Source of the DNA: Chelativorans sp. YIM 93263
GTDB taxonomy: Bacteria > Pseudomonadota > Alphaproteobacteria > Rhizobiales > Rhizobiaceae
Assembly: GCF_028767125.1 (NCBI RefSeq)
Contig: NZ_JAKCWP010000001.1
Location: 124,001 to 188,000, forward strand
Reading direction: 5' to 3'
DNA: 64,000 nt
Position 1 is the stretch's first letter. The number at the start of each line of letters is the position of its first letter. Both the position numbers and the translations under genes were made by a program. The notes beneath the pieces are model-generated. The model had not been told where the DNA came from. It searched no databases and saw only the letters and a program-made list of their open reading frames with translations. Shown here piece by piece: positions 6,618 to 16,047 of this stretch.

Positions 6618-8387
6618 CTAGCTAGGCAAGTTGCTGCGCGCCGTGCTCCGATAGGTGCACGTCAACCGCCAAGGCACCTGCGTTCGTTCTACGGCGTTGA
6701 GGTGCAACACAATTTGCCGGCTGCGGCACGGGCCGGCGACGGCGGCGAAAAAGATGGATTCCTCAACCACCGGCTCCAGCCCGTCACAGGAGAAGGACCA
6801 CGTGTCGGTGCCTTCGCCAGCGAGATAAAGCATGCCCTCGTCATCCCGGTAAAGCTCGATATCCGGGTGGATATGAAAACGCAGGGCAACGACCGCACTC
6901 TGTTCCGGCGCGCTGCCATCGGGTCGGTGAAAACGATCCACCCCATCGATCCGCAGGCCATCCGGCGAGAGGGTCAGCCTGCGTTCGTGGATCAGGCCGA
7001 ACCGGTCGGCATAGCCATCGTGGCTGGCGATGAAGCCCAGCATGCCGGCATCGTCGATGCGGCGGCAGGCTACACTGCGGGGACCTTTAACGAGTGGTGT
7101 GCCGATCCAGTCGTCCCAGCCGGCGGGCAGAGCGAAGCGGGCTTGTGAGGTGTCATTGACGGTAGCCGTGGTATGGGCAGCTGTTGCCCGCGCGAGAGGG
7201 CGGAAAGCTTCCTCGCCGAAGCTGTCGACGCCGCAGTTTACGATGAACTGGTGGCGCCCCGACGACATCTCGAAGGACAGACACCCGGCATTGGCCATAC
7301 TGGACAGTTCCGGCGCGGGTGGCGCGGCGGTGTCGGCGATGACCGTCGTGGTGCCGGTGGCCAACCGCTCGTAGCCGGAATAAGGCGCGTGTGACAGCGG
7401 AGCGCCGACCGTATCGTCATGGCGCAGGATGGCGGCCACGCGGTCATGGACCGTCACCCCCATGCCGTTGAAGCGGGCCAGCGTGCCGTCGCGATGGCGG
7501 AAGAACCTGAGGGCCGGCAGCATGCGCTCCACGGCGCCCACGAGGGCCTCGGAGGGCGGCTCCGACTGGTTGGCATAGGTCTGGCGTAGCGGCAGGAGGT
7601 CGGCCAAAAGCTCAATGATGGCGCGGGGATTGCGCGAGCTGTGACCGCCGTCGGGCAGGATCTGCCGTTCAAGCTCGCTGCTCAAATTCCGCGTGGCATT
7701 GCGCAGGGCCGATATCGGGGTCGGTAGCGAGAGGGCGGCGAAGGCAAGGGCCATGCGGGCGCGCAGCTTTTCCTCGCCATCCGGCATCTCCCCTGCAACG
7801 GAGCGCAGAAAGCGAACCTGAATGGCGATCGTTTTGAGAAATTGACGATAGGCGGCCAGATCCGCTCCTTGGAGCACGACGGCCGAATGCTGGAGCCAAG
7901 CGATAATGCGGCGGGCGACAACGGCCGGGTTCCAGGCCACGCCGGAGATCCGCCGGCCGTGAGTACCGATCCAATCGGCAACGAGCGCGCGAGCGTTAGC
8001 AGAAGCAAGATCGCTGCGGGCGGCATTCAGGTGCCGCAGCCAGCGGAAACCATGCAGCTCTTCGAGCCAGGCCTGGTTGCGCACGTCCATTTGGAAGGGC
8101 GATTGACCACCGGTTTCCACCAACTGCCCGGCCAGCAGAAAACGTCCATGATAGATTTCACGCGCGATCTGGGGATCGGCGAGCCGCAAGTCGGGCGGGG
8201 CTATGAGCAGCCTTTCGGGCGTACGTCCGGTATAGCGCCAGCGATAGGCTGGCCCCGCCCGCAGACGACGCCGCACGCGTCGCCATGCCTGGCGGGCCGC
8301 TAGGTCCCACAATTGCGGATTGAAACCGCTGGCCATTCGATAAACCGCACCTAGTGAATGCTGCTCCGCCATGTGCCGCTGGAGCAT
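6618..8387 (-). CDS. heparinase II/III family protein
   Basis: A 589-residue protein of the heparinase II/III-like family (predicted polysaccharide lyase). The N-terminal alpha/alpha-barrel half contains HGFRWLRHL, WNPAVVARRIIAWLQH and DGGHSSRNPRAIIELLADLLPLR. The C-terminal beta-sandwich half contains HDRVAAILRHDD, AGCLSFEMSSGRHQFIVNCG and ERRLTLSPDGLRIDGVDRF. Most rhizobial members beside rsmB have no proven substrate. ATG 8387 is chosen, with GGTGGG just upstream; a TTG four codons earlier is an alternative. It lies 52 bases after rsmB in the same direction and is probably in the htpX-rsmB operon. Confidence 0.87.
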   Translation of the reverse strand: MLQRHMAEQHSLGAVYRMASGFNPQLWDLAARQAWRRVRRRLRAGPAYRWRYTGRTPERLLIAPPDLRLADPQIAREIYHGRFLLAGQLVETGGQSPFQMDVRNQAWLEELHGFRWLRHLNAARSDLASANARALVADWIGTHGRRISGVAWNPAVVARRIIAWLQHSAVVLQGADLAAYRQFLKTIAIQVRFLRSVAGEMPDGEEKLRARMALAFAALSLPTPISALRNATRNLSSELERQILPDGGHSSRNPRAIIELLADLLPLRQTYANQSEPPSEALVGAVERMLPALRFFRHRDGTLARFNGMGVTVHDRVAAILRHDDTVGAPLSHAPYSGYERLATGTTTVIADTAAPPAPELSSMANAGCLSFEMSSGRHQFIVNCGVDSFGEEAFRPLARATAAHTTATVNDTSQARFALPAGWDDWIGTPLVKGPRSVACRRIDDAGMLGFIASHDGYADRFGLIHERRLTLSPDGLRIDGVDRFHRPDGSAPEQSAVVALRFHIHPDIELYRDDEGMLYLAGEGTDTWSFSCDGLEPVVEESIFFAAVAGPCRSRQIVLHLNAVERTQVPWRLTCTYRSTARSNLPS

Positions 8388-8439
8388 TGTCCCACCCAAG
8401 AGTCTAGATGATTCAAGAGTTTGTGCGAAGGAGAATTTG

Positions 8440-9828
8440 TTATTTTGCGCGTTTCAACCGCGCTGCGAAGAAGCCATCCACATTGTTGAGCCGTCCGCGC
8501 TCCTCGTTGCTCACGGGCAGTGTTCGCAGGAAGCCCTGAGGGGTAACGAATTGTTCTGCGCCGGGCAGCTCGGCGGGGTGGACGGGGTCGAGTTCCACAT
8601 CGTTTCGTTCGGCAATAACTTCCGCAACCAGGTTTTCCCCCTCCTCCGGAACAAGCGAGCAGTTTGCGAAGACCACCGTTCCGCCGGGCTTTACCTGCTC
8701 AAATGCCCGCTCGAGCAGGCGCTTTTGCAGGTGCGCCAGCCTGGAAATGTCGTCCGGCGTTTTTGTCCACAGCACATCCGGATGGCGCCGGATCGTGCCG
8801 GTGGACGAACAGGGCGCATCGAGTAGGACCGCATCGAACAGCATTTCCGGCGGCCAATTCAGAATGTCCGCCTTGATGATCTCCGCTTCCAGACCGAGAC
8901 GCGCCAGATTTGACTCGAGGCGTTTCAGGCGGCTTGCGGACTGATCCACGGCAGTCACCTGCGCGCCGGCATGAGCAAGCTCCGCCGTTTTGCCGCCCGG
9001 TGCGGCGCAGAGATCGGCAACTTTCAGGCCCGAAACGTTTCCCAGGAGGCGGGCGGGAAGACTGGCCGCAGCATCCTGCACCCACCACGCGCCTTCCGAA
9101 TAGCCGGCGAGTTCGGGTACAGGCTTGTCCAAACGGTCAAGCCGAACGGACCCGTTTGGCATGACGATCCCGCCAAGACGCTTCGCCCAGATCTCGGGCT
9201 CGGATTTGACCGTCAGATCGATCGGCGCCTCGTGACGGTGGGCTTCTAAAATGGCATCGGTCAACTCGGTGCCGTATGCTGCCTCGAGCCGCTCGATCAG
9301 CCATTGCGGTGCATCGCGCGTTCCCGCCAGCGCTTTTGGCAACGCATCGGCTTTACCGCGCGCGAGATTGCGCAACACGCCATTGACCAGGCTGGCAAAG
9401 CGTACCGTCCGCGGGTCGGCCTTGGCCTGGGTGACGGCCAGATCGACAGCCGCGCTGTCGGGCACGTCGAGGAAAAGGATCTGGGCCGCACCCACATGAA
9501 GAATGTGCGAAAGCGAGCGCGCATTGGCCGGCAATGATCTTTGCAGACGTTCGCTCAACAGTTTGTCAATCGTGGATCGATGGCGCAGCGCGCTAACGAG
9601 AATGGCGCGGACGAGGGCCCGGTCACGAACCTCCAGCGAAAGATAGTGCGGATGCCCATGCTCGCCGTCTGTTAACGCATCGAGAGGCGTATGTGCGTCC
9701 ACCACCGCACTGAGCAGCTTCACCGCCGTCTGACGGGCGCGTAGACCGGCTTTGCTCTCCTGGCTCGGTTGCTGACTGGCGCGCTTCTTCCGGGCGGGCT
9801 GAGCACGGCGGTCCGTTGTCGCGCTCAC
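8440..9828 (-). CDS. rsmB: 16S rRNA (cytosine-C5) methyltransferase RsmB-like (Sun/Fmu)
   Basis: A SAM-dependent methyltransferase expected to make m5C967-type modification of 16S rRNA. The N-terminal NusB-like domain occupies roughly the first 150 residues ([35 protein letters not shown]). The catalytic domain has the SAM loop [26 protein letters not shown], the [16 protein letters not shown] motif with the first Cys, and the second Cys in [15 protein letters not shown] 9828 overlaps the htpX stop (GTGA) and has AAAGG upstream, pointing to translational coupling; an in-frame ATG at 9867 would lie inside htpX. Confidence 0.9.
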   Translation of the reverse strand: MSATTDRRAQPARKKRASQQPSQESKAGLRARQTAVKLLSAVVDAHTPLDALTDGEHGHPHYLSLEVRDRALVRAILVSALRHRSTIDKLLSERLQRSLPANARSLSHILHVGAAQILFLDVPDSAAVDLAVTQAKADPRTVRFASLVNGVLRNLARGKADALPKALAGTRDAPQWLIERLEAAYGTELTDAILEAHRHEAPIDLTVKSEPEIWAKRLGGIVMPNGSVRLDRLDKPVPELAGYSEGAWWVQDAAASLPARLLGNVSGLKVADLCAAPGGKTAELAHAGAQVTAVDQSASRLKRLESNLARLGLEAEIIKADILNWPPEMLFDAVLLDAPCSSTGTIRRHPDVLWTKTPDDISRLAHLQKRLLERAFEQVKPGGTVVFANCSLVPEEGENLVAEVIAERNDVELDPVHPAELPGAEQFVTPQGFLRTLPVSNEERGRLNNVDGFFAARLKRAK

Positions 9829-10754
9829 GACCACGGACCTTTGCGCTGGCGGCGCGCCTGGACCCATGGACCCTCTATTCCGGAACCGCCGGCAGACGGT
9901 GCGCTGGCCGTGCCTCCACCTTGCACCATTGCCTGCAATGCCGCGATCCGGTTGCCCGTGTCGGGGTGTGTTGAGAAGAGATTATCCATGTTCTGGCCCG
10001 ACAGCGGATTGATGATGAACATATGCGCAGTGCTGGGGTTGCGCTCAGCATCTTCATTAACGATTTGCCGTGCGCTGCGCGCGATCTTATTGAGCGCAGA
10101 GGCGAGCCATAGAGGCTGCCCACAGATTTCTGCGCCGCGTCGGTCGGCAGCGTATTCGCGCGTGCGGCTGATGGCCATCTGCACCATCATCGCAGCGAGC
10201 GGGGCCACAATGATGGCGATCAGGACTCCGATGAAACCGAGCGGGTTGTTGTTGCGCCCACCGCCGAAGAACAGCGCGAAGTTGGCAAGCATGGAAATGG
10301 CGCCGGCAATCGTTGCCGTGATGGTCATGGTCAGCGTGTCACGGTTCTGTACGTGGGCGAGCTCGTGCGCCATGACGCCGGCCACTTCCTCGGGCGAGAG
10401 CCGGCTAAGCAGGCCGGTGGTCGCGGCCACAGCCGCGTTTTCCGGATTGCGGCCCGTCGCAAACGCGTTGGGCTGCTGATTCTCGATGATAAAGACGCGG
10501 GGCATGGGCAGCCCCGCATTTCGCGCAAGATCCCGCACGATCCCGTAGTACTCCGGCGCGCTGCGCTCATCCACTTCGCGCGCATGGTGCATTTTGAGCA
10601 CCATCTTCTCGGCATTCCAATAGCTGAACAGGTTCATGCCGGCGGCGACGACAAAGGCGATCATCATGCCGCCCGTGCCGCCCACGAGATAGCCCACGCC
10701 CATGAACAGCGCGGTCATGAACGCCAGAAGCATTGCCGTACGAATCATGTTCAT
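9825..10754 (-). CDS. htpX: membrane zinc metalloprotease HtpX
   Basis: An M48 family inner-membrane endopeptidase that takes part in membrane protein quality control together with FtsH. Two N-terminal membrane segments ([38 protein letters not shown]) are followed by the zinc site [16 protein letters not shown] (HExxH) and two further hydrophobic segments. The third ligand region reads [14 protein letters not shown]. Length of 309 residues is normal. Coupled to rsmB by a GTGA overlap. Promoter not identified; the gene is divergent from the DUF1674 gene. Confidence 0.95.
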   Translation of the reverse strand: MNMIRTAMLLAFMTALFMGVGYLVGGTGGMMIAFVVAAGMNLFSYWNAEKMVLKMHHAREVDERSAPEYYGIVRDLARNAGLPMPRVFIIENQQPNAFATGRNPENAAVAATTGLLSRLSPEEVAGVMAHELAHVQNRDTLTMTITATIAGAISMLANFALFFGGGRNNNPLGFIGVLIAIIVAPLAAMMVQMAISRTREYAADRRGAEICGQPLWLASALNKIARSARQIVNEDAERNPSTAHMFIINPLSGQNMDNLFSTHPDTGNRIAALQAMVQGGGTASAPSAGGSGIEGPWVQARRQRKGPWS

Positions 10755-10920
10755 CCGAGTGGCTCCGAATCACTGCCCGACCGGTTAAAACGCGTGGTGG
10801 GGCGGAAGATACACACCGTTTTGGTCACGAATTGTGACTTGGATTTTGACTTGCCTATATGATGGGAATGCCGTCATGCATATTCAACAAATGGCCGCGC
10901 TTTAAACCAGGTGAAAGACA

Positions 10921-11133
10921 TTGAGCGAGAAAGCCGAGAGAAATGCCGAAACCGCACCTCGCCGTAAGGAGTTGTCCGCGCCGGCAAAGCGGGCGTTGAA
11001 GGAAGCCGAAGAGCGCCGCCGCCATTACGCCGCGCAGGAAACCCAGGCGCCACGCGAGGTGGGCGGACGGGAAGGACCCGATCCCGCGCGCTATGGCGAT
11101 TGGGAGGTCAAGGGGATCGCCAGCGACTTCTAG
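10921..11133 (+). CDS. DUF1674 protein (SDH assembly factor 4-like)
   Basis: A 70-residue protein. The C-terminal half (GGREGPDPARYGDWEVKGIASDF) is the DUF1674 signature, shared with the mitochondrial succinate dehydrogenase assembly factor Sdh8/SDHAF4, which binds the flavinated SDHA subunit. A similar role in bacteria is an inference. The basic, charged N-terminal half is low in complexity. It starts with TTG at 10921 behind AGGTGAAAGA. It is divergent from htpX, as in other Rhizobiales. Confidence 0.83.
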   Translation: MSEKAERNAETAPRRKELSAPAKRALKEAEERRRHYAAQETQAPREVGGREGPDPARYGDWEVKGIASDF

Positions 11134-11233
11134 GCTGGCGTATCCCTCGTCGTACGGGCGCGGGCAGCGCGACGCAAAGAAGATATGTGAACATTCGCTT
11201 GCCTTCGCGCCATAAGAGGAATATTTTCCTGGT

Positions 11234-11680
11234 ATGGCCTGCCGTATTTTCAGTTTGCTCGCGATTGCCGGTTTCGTTTCGAGCGTTGCCGAAGCGCACG
11301 CCTTTGCTGCCGAAGCAATCGCCGGCCCGGTGGAGGCGGAGGTGAAGCGTGTGATAGACGGGGATACCTTCGTTGCCGAGGCGCGAATCTGGCCAGGTCA
11401 CACGGTGATGGTCAGCGTGCGTATTCGCGGCGTGGATGCGCCGGAAGTGAGGACGCGCTGCACTGCAGAAAAGCAGGCCGGGAATAAATCACGAGATGAA
11501 CTGGAAGCACTGATCGGCGAGCGCATCGTGACCATCCGCAATATTACGGGTGACAAATTCTTCGGACGCGTGTTGGCCGATGTGTCTGCACCGGATGGTA
11601 AATCCGTGTCCGGATACTTGCTGGCGAACGCGCTCGCGCGCCCTTATGCGGGCGGCAAGCGCGTCGGCTATTGCGGCTGA
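11234..11680 (+). CDS. secreted thermonuclease-like (SNase) protein
   Basis: A 148-residue staphylococcal-nuclease-fold protein with a signal peptide (ACRIFSLLAIAGFVSSVAEAHAFA). The SNase core shows VIDGDTFVAEARIW, VSVRIRGVDAPEVRTRC with the conserved Arg and Asp-Ala-Pro-Glu, and GDKFFGRVLADV with the second Arg. It probably acts on nucleic acid in the periplasm or outside, although many alphaproteobacterial members have no demonstrated activity. It ends four bases before the convergent TrcR gene, with no terminator between them. Confidence 0.85.
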   Translation: MACRIFSLLAIAGFVSSVAEAHAFAAEAIAGPVEAEVKRVIDGDTFVAEARIWPGHTVMVSVRIRGVDAPEVRTRCTAEKQAGNKSRDELEALIGERIVTIRNITGDKFFGRVLADVSAPDGKSVSGYLLANALARPYAGGKRVGYCG

Positions 11681-11684
11681 GTCC

Positions 11685-12398
11685 CTATTCTTTGTCCTCG
11701 CCCTCGTCGTCGTCCTCGTCTTTTGACTTGAGCGAAGACAGCTTGGCAAAGACCGCGTCTGCGTCGAGCTCTTCATCCTGCGATCCGGAGTCTTCCGGCC
11801 GTCCCTCTTCCATCGGAAGGTCTTCGGTCTCGGAAGCCGGCAGCAGGGTATCACCGGTGGGTGCGGCCGGCGGCTGATTGCGCGCAGCACGGCCGACTTC
11901 CAGGTCGAGATCGATCTGCGAGCACAGACCAAGTGTCACCGGATCCATCGGCACCAGATTGGCCGAATTCCAATGCGTCCGGTTCCGGATCTGCTCGATG
12001 GTCGACTTTGTGGTGCCCACAAGGCGCGAAACCTGCGCATCCTTCAGCTCGGGATGATTACGAACCAGCCAGAGGATCGCGTTCGGCCGGTCCTGGCGCT
12101 TGGAAAGCGGTGTGTAGCGCGGCCCCTTGCGCTTGCTCTCCGGCACCCGCACCTTCGGCTCCGAAAGCTTGAGCTTATGGTCGGGGTTCGCCTCGCCGCG
12201 CGCGATCTCCTCACGCGTGAGCTGTCCCGTCATCACCGGGTCCATGCCCTTGATACCTTGCGCCGCGTCGCCATCGGCAATCGCACTTACTTCCAGCGGG
12301 TGGAGCCTGCAGAAGTCGGCGATCTGATCGAACGTCAATGCGGTGTTGTCCACCAGCCAAACGGCGGTCGCCTTAGGCATAAGAAGCGAATTGGCCAT
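11685..12398 (-). CDS. trcR: TrcR-type (DUF1013) cell-cycle transcriptional regulator
   Basis: A 237-residue protein of the DUF1013 family, restricted to alphaproteobacteria and annotated as cell cycle regulator TrcR. The N-terminal block (LLMPKATAVWLVDNTALTFDQIADFCRLHPLEV) and the central helix-turn-helix-like region (LVRNHPELKDAQVSRLVGTTKSTIEQIRNR) are strongly characteristic. The C-terminal 50 residues are acidic and low in complexity. ATG 12398 is preferred to one 18 codons upstream because the family begins at MANSLLMPKA. It likely binds DNA directly. Confidence 0.88.
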   Translation of the reverse strand: MANSLLMPKATAVWLVDNTALTFDQIADFCRLHPLEVSAIADGDAAQGIKGMDPVMTGQLTREEIARGEANPDHKLKLSEPKVRVPESKRKGPRYTPLSKRQDRPNAILWLVRNHPELKDAQVSRLVGTTKSTIEQIRNRTHWNSANLVPMDPVTLGLCSQIDLDLEVGRAARNQPPAAPTGDTLLPASETEDLPMEEGRPEDSGSQDEELDADAVFAKLSSLKSKDEDDDEGEDKE

Positions 12399-12615
12399 TG
12401 CAAATAATCCTGTGTTCGCCCGCGTCCCCACGCGGGCGGTGGTCATTGCCACCGATATTGGGAATGCCCGCTATATAGGAGCATTCGTTCTTCGAGGCAA
12501 GAAAAGTCTGGAGAGACCTCCACAGGAGTCGTCATCGAAGCGTCATCTATCCGTCGCGCGCCTGCAATCCCCCTCGGCCACTAAGCGCTATTCCATTTAC
12601 TGACGGAGAACATGG

Positions 12616-14817
12616 ATGAGACGACAATCGCTGCTGTGTGCGTTCGTATCGGTGCTTTCGGCAACGACGGCGATGCCGGCCCTGGCCGACACGGCGTTCA
12701 ACCGCATCGCCACCTTTGCGGTGGAGGAGAACCTGCCGGCCGATATGGATCCGGCTACCGAGACCTCCTCCGAGATCATCACGGCGAGCGAGGACGGCAA
12801 TACGCTGATCTATTCCGACAGCCCCCTCGGCGCCATTGGCTTCATCGACATCACCGACCCCGCGACCCCCGAGGCTCTGGGCATCCTACAGGTTGACGGC
12901 GAGCCCACCTCGGTCACCGTAGCCGCCGACAAGGCAATTGCTGCCGTCAACACGTCGGAAAGCTATACCGACCCTTCCGGCAGCCTCCTGGTGATCGACA
13001 TCGCCAATCGCACGGCTGAGCCCTCCTGCGAACTGGCCGGCCAACCAGACTCGGTGGTCACCAGCAAAGACGGCCGCTTTCTGGCCGTCGCGATCGAAAA
13101 CGAGCGCGACGAAGATATGAACGACGGTGTTATTCCGCAGATGCCGGCGGGGGCGCTGCAGATCTTCTCGCTGGAGGAGGGCATGCCGAACTGTGACAAC
13201 GTCAAGACCGTTGCCCTGACCGGGCTGGCCGAGATCGCAAGTGAAGATCCGGAGCCCGAATTCGTTGACTACAACGAGGCGGGCGAGATCGCCGTCACCT
13301 TGCAGGAGAACAACCACATCGCCATTGTCTCGGCGGAGAGCGGCGAGGTGGTGAGCCACTTCTCCGCCGGCGCCGGTAGCATCAAGAATGCCGATATGCT
13401 CGATGATGGCGCGCTGCGCTTCGATCAGTCGGGCGAAGGCATCCGGCGCGAGCCCGATGCCGTGAAATGGCTGGACGACGAGCGCCTGGTAGCGGCCAAT
13501 GAGGGTGATTACGAGGGCGGCTCGCGCAGCTTCACCATTTTCTCCAAGGCGGGCGAGGTGCTCTACGATTCCGGCTCCGATCTCGAGCACCAGGCAGCTC
13601 TCGCCGGCCACTACCCCGACAAACGCTCCGATTCCAAAGGCGCGGAGCCCGAGGGAATGGAAGCGGCGACCTATGGCGACGAGCGCTACTTCTTCGTGGC
13701 CTTGGAGCGCGCCTCGCTGGTGGCTGTCTATCGCGATACGGGTGACGCGCCGGAATTCGTCCAGGTGCTACCATCGGGCGTGGCCCCGGAGGGCGTGCTG
13801 GCAATTCCGGAACGCAACCTTCTGGTGACCGCCAACGAAACGGATCTGGCTGAAGACGGAGGAGCACGCTCGCACGTAATGCTTTACGAGCTGGGCGACG
13901 GTGCGCCCGATTATCCGATGATCAAATCCGTGATGAATGATGGTGCGCCGATTGGCTGGGGAGCGCTCTCCGGCCTTGCCGCCGATCCCGCCGAGCCGGG
14001 CCGTCTCTATGCGGTTTCAGACTCCTTCTATTCCGCCGAACCGGCAATCTTCGAAATCGACGCTACGGATACGCCGGCCACCATCACGCGAAAGATTGTC
14101 GTAAAGCGGGGCGGCGCACCCGCGCAGAAGCTCGACCTCGAAGGTATCGTCAGTGACGGAGAGGGCGGCTTCTGGCTCGCTTCGGAAGGGCGCACCGACC
14201 GCCTCATTCCGCACGCGCTGATGCGCGTCGATGCGGACGGCGAAATCACCGATGAGATTACCCTGCCCGCCGAACTGCTGGCTCATGAGATACGCTTCGG
14301 CATGGAGGGCGTCACTCTCGTTGGCGAGGGCGATGAGCAAATGCTCGTGATGGCCATTCAGCGTGAATGGAAGGACGATCCGAAGGGTCAGGTGAAGCTG
14401 GTCGCCTACAAGCCCTCGAGCGAGGAATGGCTCGCCGCCCGTTACCCGCTGGATGATACGGCCCGTGGCTGGGTCGGGCTCTCAGAGATCACCGCACATG
14501 ACGGTAACCTGTTCATCGTCGAACGGGATAACCAGATTGGCAACCGGGCTGCCATCAAGCGTCTTTACCGAGTCGCGCTTACGGATTTCGAGCCGGCTTC
14601 CCTCGATGCGGAACTTCCGCTTGTGGAAAAGGTGCTGAGCCGCGATCTGCTGGAAGATATGCGCACCGCCTCGAACGGCTATGTCGTCGACAAGATCGAG
14701 GGCTTCGCCATCGATTCGGCGGGGGAGGCATTCTTCGTGACCGACAATGACGGCGTAGATGACTCCTCCGGAGAGACGATCTTCGTCCGTCTCGGCCGGG
14801 TCGATGCTCTGAACTGA
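12616..14817 (+). CDS. secreted esterase-like phytase / choice-of-anchor-I propeller protein
   Basis: A 733-residue exported protein with signal peptide MRRQSLLCAFVSVLSATTAMPALA. The first 430 residues resemble the choice-of-anchor-I beta-propeller (ITASEDGNTLIYSDSPLGAIGFIDI, GEPTSVTV, NEGDYEGGSRSFTIFS, PEGMEAATYGDERYFFVALERAS). The last 300 residues form the esterase-like-phytase domain (GALSGLAADPAEPGRLYAVSDSF, DLEGIVSDGEGGFWLASEG, KIEGFAIDSAGEAFFVTDNDG). The protein is acidic, as expected for calcium-binding propellers. The substrate is unknown, and the phytase label is homology only. A strong hairpin follows the stop. Confidence 0.85.
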   Translation: MRRQSLLCAFVSVLSATTAMPALADTAFNRIATFAVEENLPADMDPATETSSEIITASEDGNTLIYSDSPLGAIGFIDITDPATPEALGILQVDGEPTSVTVAADKAIAAVNTSESYTDPSGSLLVIDIANRTAEPSCELAGQPDSVVTSKDGRFLAVAIENERDEDMNDGVIPQMPAGALQIFSLEEGMPNCDNVKTVALTGLAEIASEDPEPEFVDYNEAGEIAVTLQENNHIAIVSAESGEVVSHFSAGAGSIKNADMLDDGALRFDQSGEGIRREPDAVKWLDDERLVAANEGDYEGGSRSFTIFSKAGEVLYDSGSDLEHQAALAGHYPDKRSDSKGAEPEGMEAATYGDERYFFVALERASLVAVYRDTGDAPEFVQVLPSGVAPEGVLAIPERNLLVTANETDLAEDGGARSHVMLYELGDGAPDYPMIKSVMNDGAPIGWGALSGLAADPAEPGRLYAVSDSFYSAEPAIFEIDATDTPATITRKIVVKRGGAPAQKLDLEGIVSDGEGGFWLASEGRTDRLIPHALMRVDADGEITDEITLPAELLAHEIRFGMEGVTLVGEGDEQMLVMAIQREWKDDPKGQVKLVAYKPSSEEWLAARYPLDDTARGWVGLSEITAHDGNLFIVERDNQIGNRAAIKRLYRVALTDFEPASLDAELPLVEKVLSRDLLEDMRTASNGYVVDKIEGFAIDSAGEAFFVTDNDGVDDSSGETIFVRLGRVDALN

Positions 14818-14824
14818 ACAGCAC

Positions 14825-14861
14825 GCGCCGGGGAGAGACCAAGTCTCCCCGGCGCTCCCTT
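14825..14861 (+). terminator. terminator hairpin after the phytase-like gene
   Basis: A perfect 12-bp stem, GCGCCGGGGAGA at 14825-14836 with TCTCCCCGGCGC at 14844-14855, encloses a seven-base loop. The following TCCCTT is only weakly T-rich. It separates the phytase-like gene from the thiamin leader. Confidence 0.7.
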
Positions 14862-14895
14862 GCGTCACACGCCGCTCCGCTTTATCTTCCCTTCC

Positions 14896-14990
14896 GCTCT
14901 AACGGGGTGCCGGTTTTTAACCGGCTGAGAGGCAGTCAGCCTGCCAACCCGCTGAACCTGATCCGGTTTGCACCGGCGGAGGGATTAGAC
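14896..14990 (+). promoter_or_regulatory. TPP riboswitch (THI element)
   Basis: All conserved parts are present in order: CGGGGTGCC, a short variable stem, GGCTGAGAGG, then ACCCGCTGAACCTGATCCGG and GGCGGAGGGA. TPP binding is expected to lower expression of the thiamin transporter operon that starts about 50 bases downstream; the mechanism may be occlusion of the thiB Shine-Dalgarno at 15031-15037. Confidence 0.95.
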
Positions 14991-15042
14991 GCTTATACTT
15001 TCAAGCGCCTCATTCCCTGGTCTGATGAACAAGGAGGCGCTG

Positions 15043-16047
15043 ATGCGCACGACAACAACGATTCCCGTGGTTGCTTTCGGATTGTTTGCGGCCGCCCTTC
15101 CGGCGGCCGCCCAGGACACGCTGACGGTTTATACCTACGAAAGCTTCACGACCGAGTGGGGTCCGGGACCGGCTATCGAGGAGGCGTTCGAGGCGGAATG
15201 CGATTGCGACCTGGAGTTCGTTTCGGTCGCCGACGGTGTTGCCCTGCTCAATCGGGTCAGGCTGGAAGGTGAGAACACCGAAGCGGATATCGTGCTCGGT
15301 CTGGACACCAATCTGATCAACGACGCACGGGAAACGGGCCTTTTTGCCCCGCACGGAATCAGTCTCGACAATATAGACGTGCCGGGCGGGTTCGAGGACG
15401 AAATCTTCGTGCCCTTCGACTACGGCTATTTTGCTTTTGTCTACGATACGGAGGCGATCGATACGCCGCCGGAAAGCCTGACCGAACTGGTGGAAGCCGG
15501 CAGCGAGTTGGGTATCGCCATCCAGGATCCGCGCACGTCCACGCCGGGACTTGGCCTGCTTTTATGGATAAAGGCCGTCTTTGGCGAAGACGCCGCAGAT
15601 GCTTGGTCTGAGCTGCGGGACAATGTCGTGGCTGTCACACCGGGATGGAGCGAATCCTATGGCTTGTTCACCCGCGGTGAAGTGCCCATGGTGCTTTCCT
15701 ATACCACGTCGCCTGCTTATCACCGTATCGATGAGGATACGGACCGGTACCGGGCGGCTGCTTTTTCGGAAGGGCATTATCTGCAGATCGAGGTGGCAGG
15801 CCGCACGGTGAAGGGGCAGGACAATGCACTCGCCGGAGAGTTCCTTACCTTTATGACGGGCCCGGGCTTCCAGGATGTCATACCGGAGACGAACTGGATG
15901 TTCCCGGCCGGCAGGACCTCCGAACCGCTCAACCCCGCCTTTGACGATCTGGTCGAGCCCGCAGAGACCCTACTCTTTTCGCCCGAAGAAGTGGCGGAAA
16001 ACCGTAACGCCTGGGTTGACGAGTGGCTCTCCATCATGAGCCAGTGA
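15043..16047 (+). CDS. thiB: thiamin ABC transporter substrate-binding protein ThiB
   Basis: The periplasmic thiamin/TPP-binding protein of ThiBPQ. A signal peptide ([20 protein letters not shown]) precedes the mature start [26 protein letters not shown]. Other family blocks are [42 protein letters not shown] and the C-terminal NWMFPAGRT. Length of 334 residues is normal. ATG 15043 has AAGGAGG seven bases upstream; the ATG at 15025 lies before that site. It is under the TPP riboswitch and ends in a GTGA overlap with thiP. Confidence 0.95.
   Translation: MRTTTTIPVVAFGLFAAALPAAAQDTLTVYTYESFTTEWGPGPAIEEAFEAECDCDLEFVSVADGVALLNRVRLEGENTEADIVLGLDTNLINDARETGLFAPHGISLDNIDVPGGFEDEIFVPFDYGYFAFVYDTEAIDTPPESLTELVEAGSELGIAIQDPRTSTPGLGLLLWIKAVFGEDAADAWSELRDNVVAVTPGWSESYGLFTRGEVPMVLSYTTSPAYHRIDEDTDRYRAAAFSEGHYLQIEVAGRTVKGQDNALAGEFLTFMTGPGFQDVIPETNWMFPAGRTSEPLNPAFDDLVEPAETLLFSPEEVAENRNAWVDEWLSIMSQ

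Noticed and set aside
6285-7148. A 287-codon frame on the plus strand over the gap and the heparinase gene
   Set aside because: Most of it is antisense to the heparinase-like gene; the unique part has no recognisable domain or good ribosome site.
12886-13611. A 241-codon minus-strand frame inside the phytase-like gene
   Set aside because: Shadow of a strongly supported gene; no motifs.
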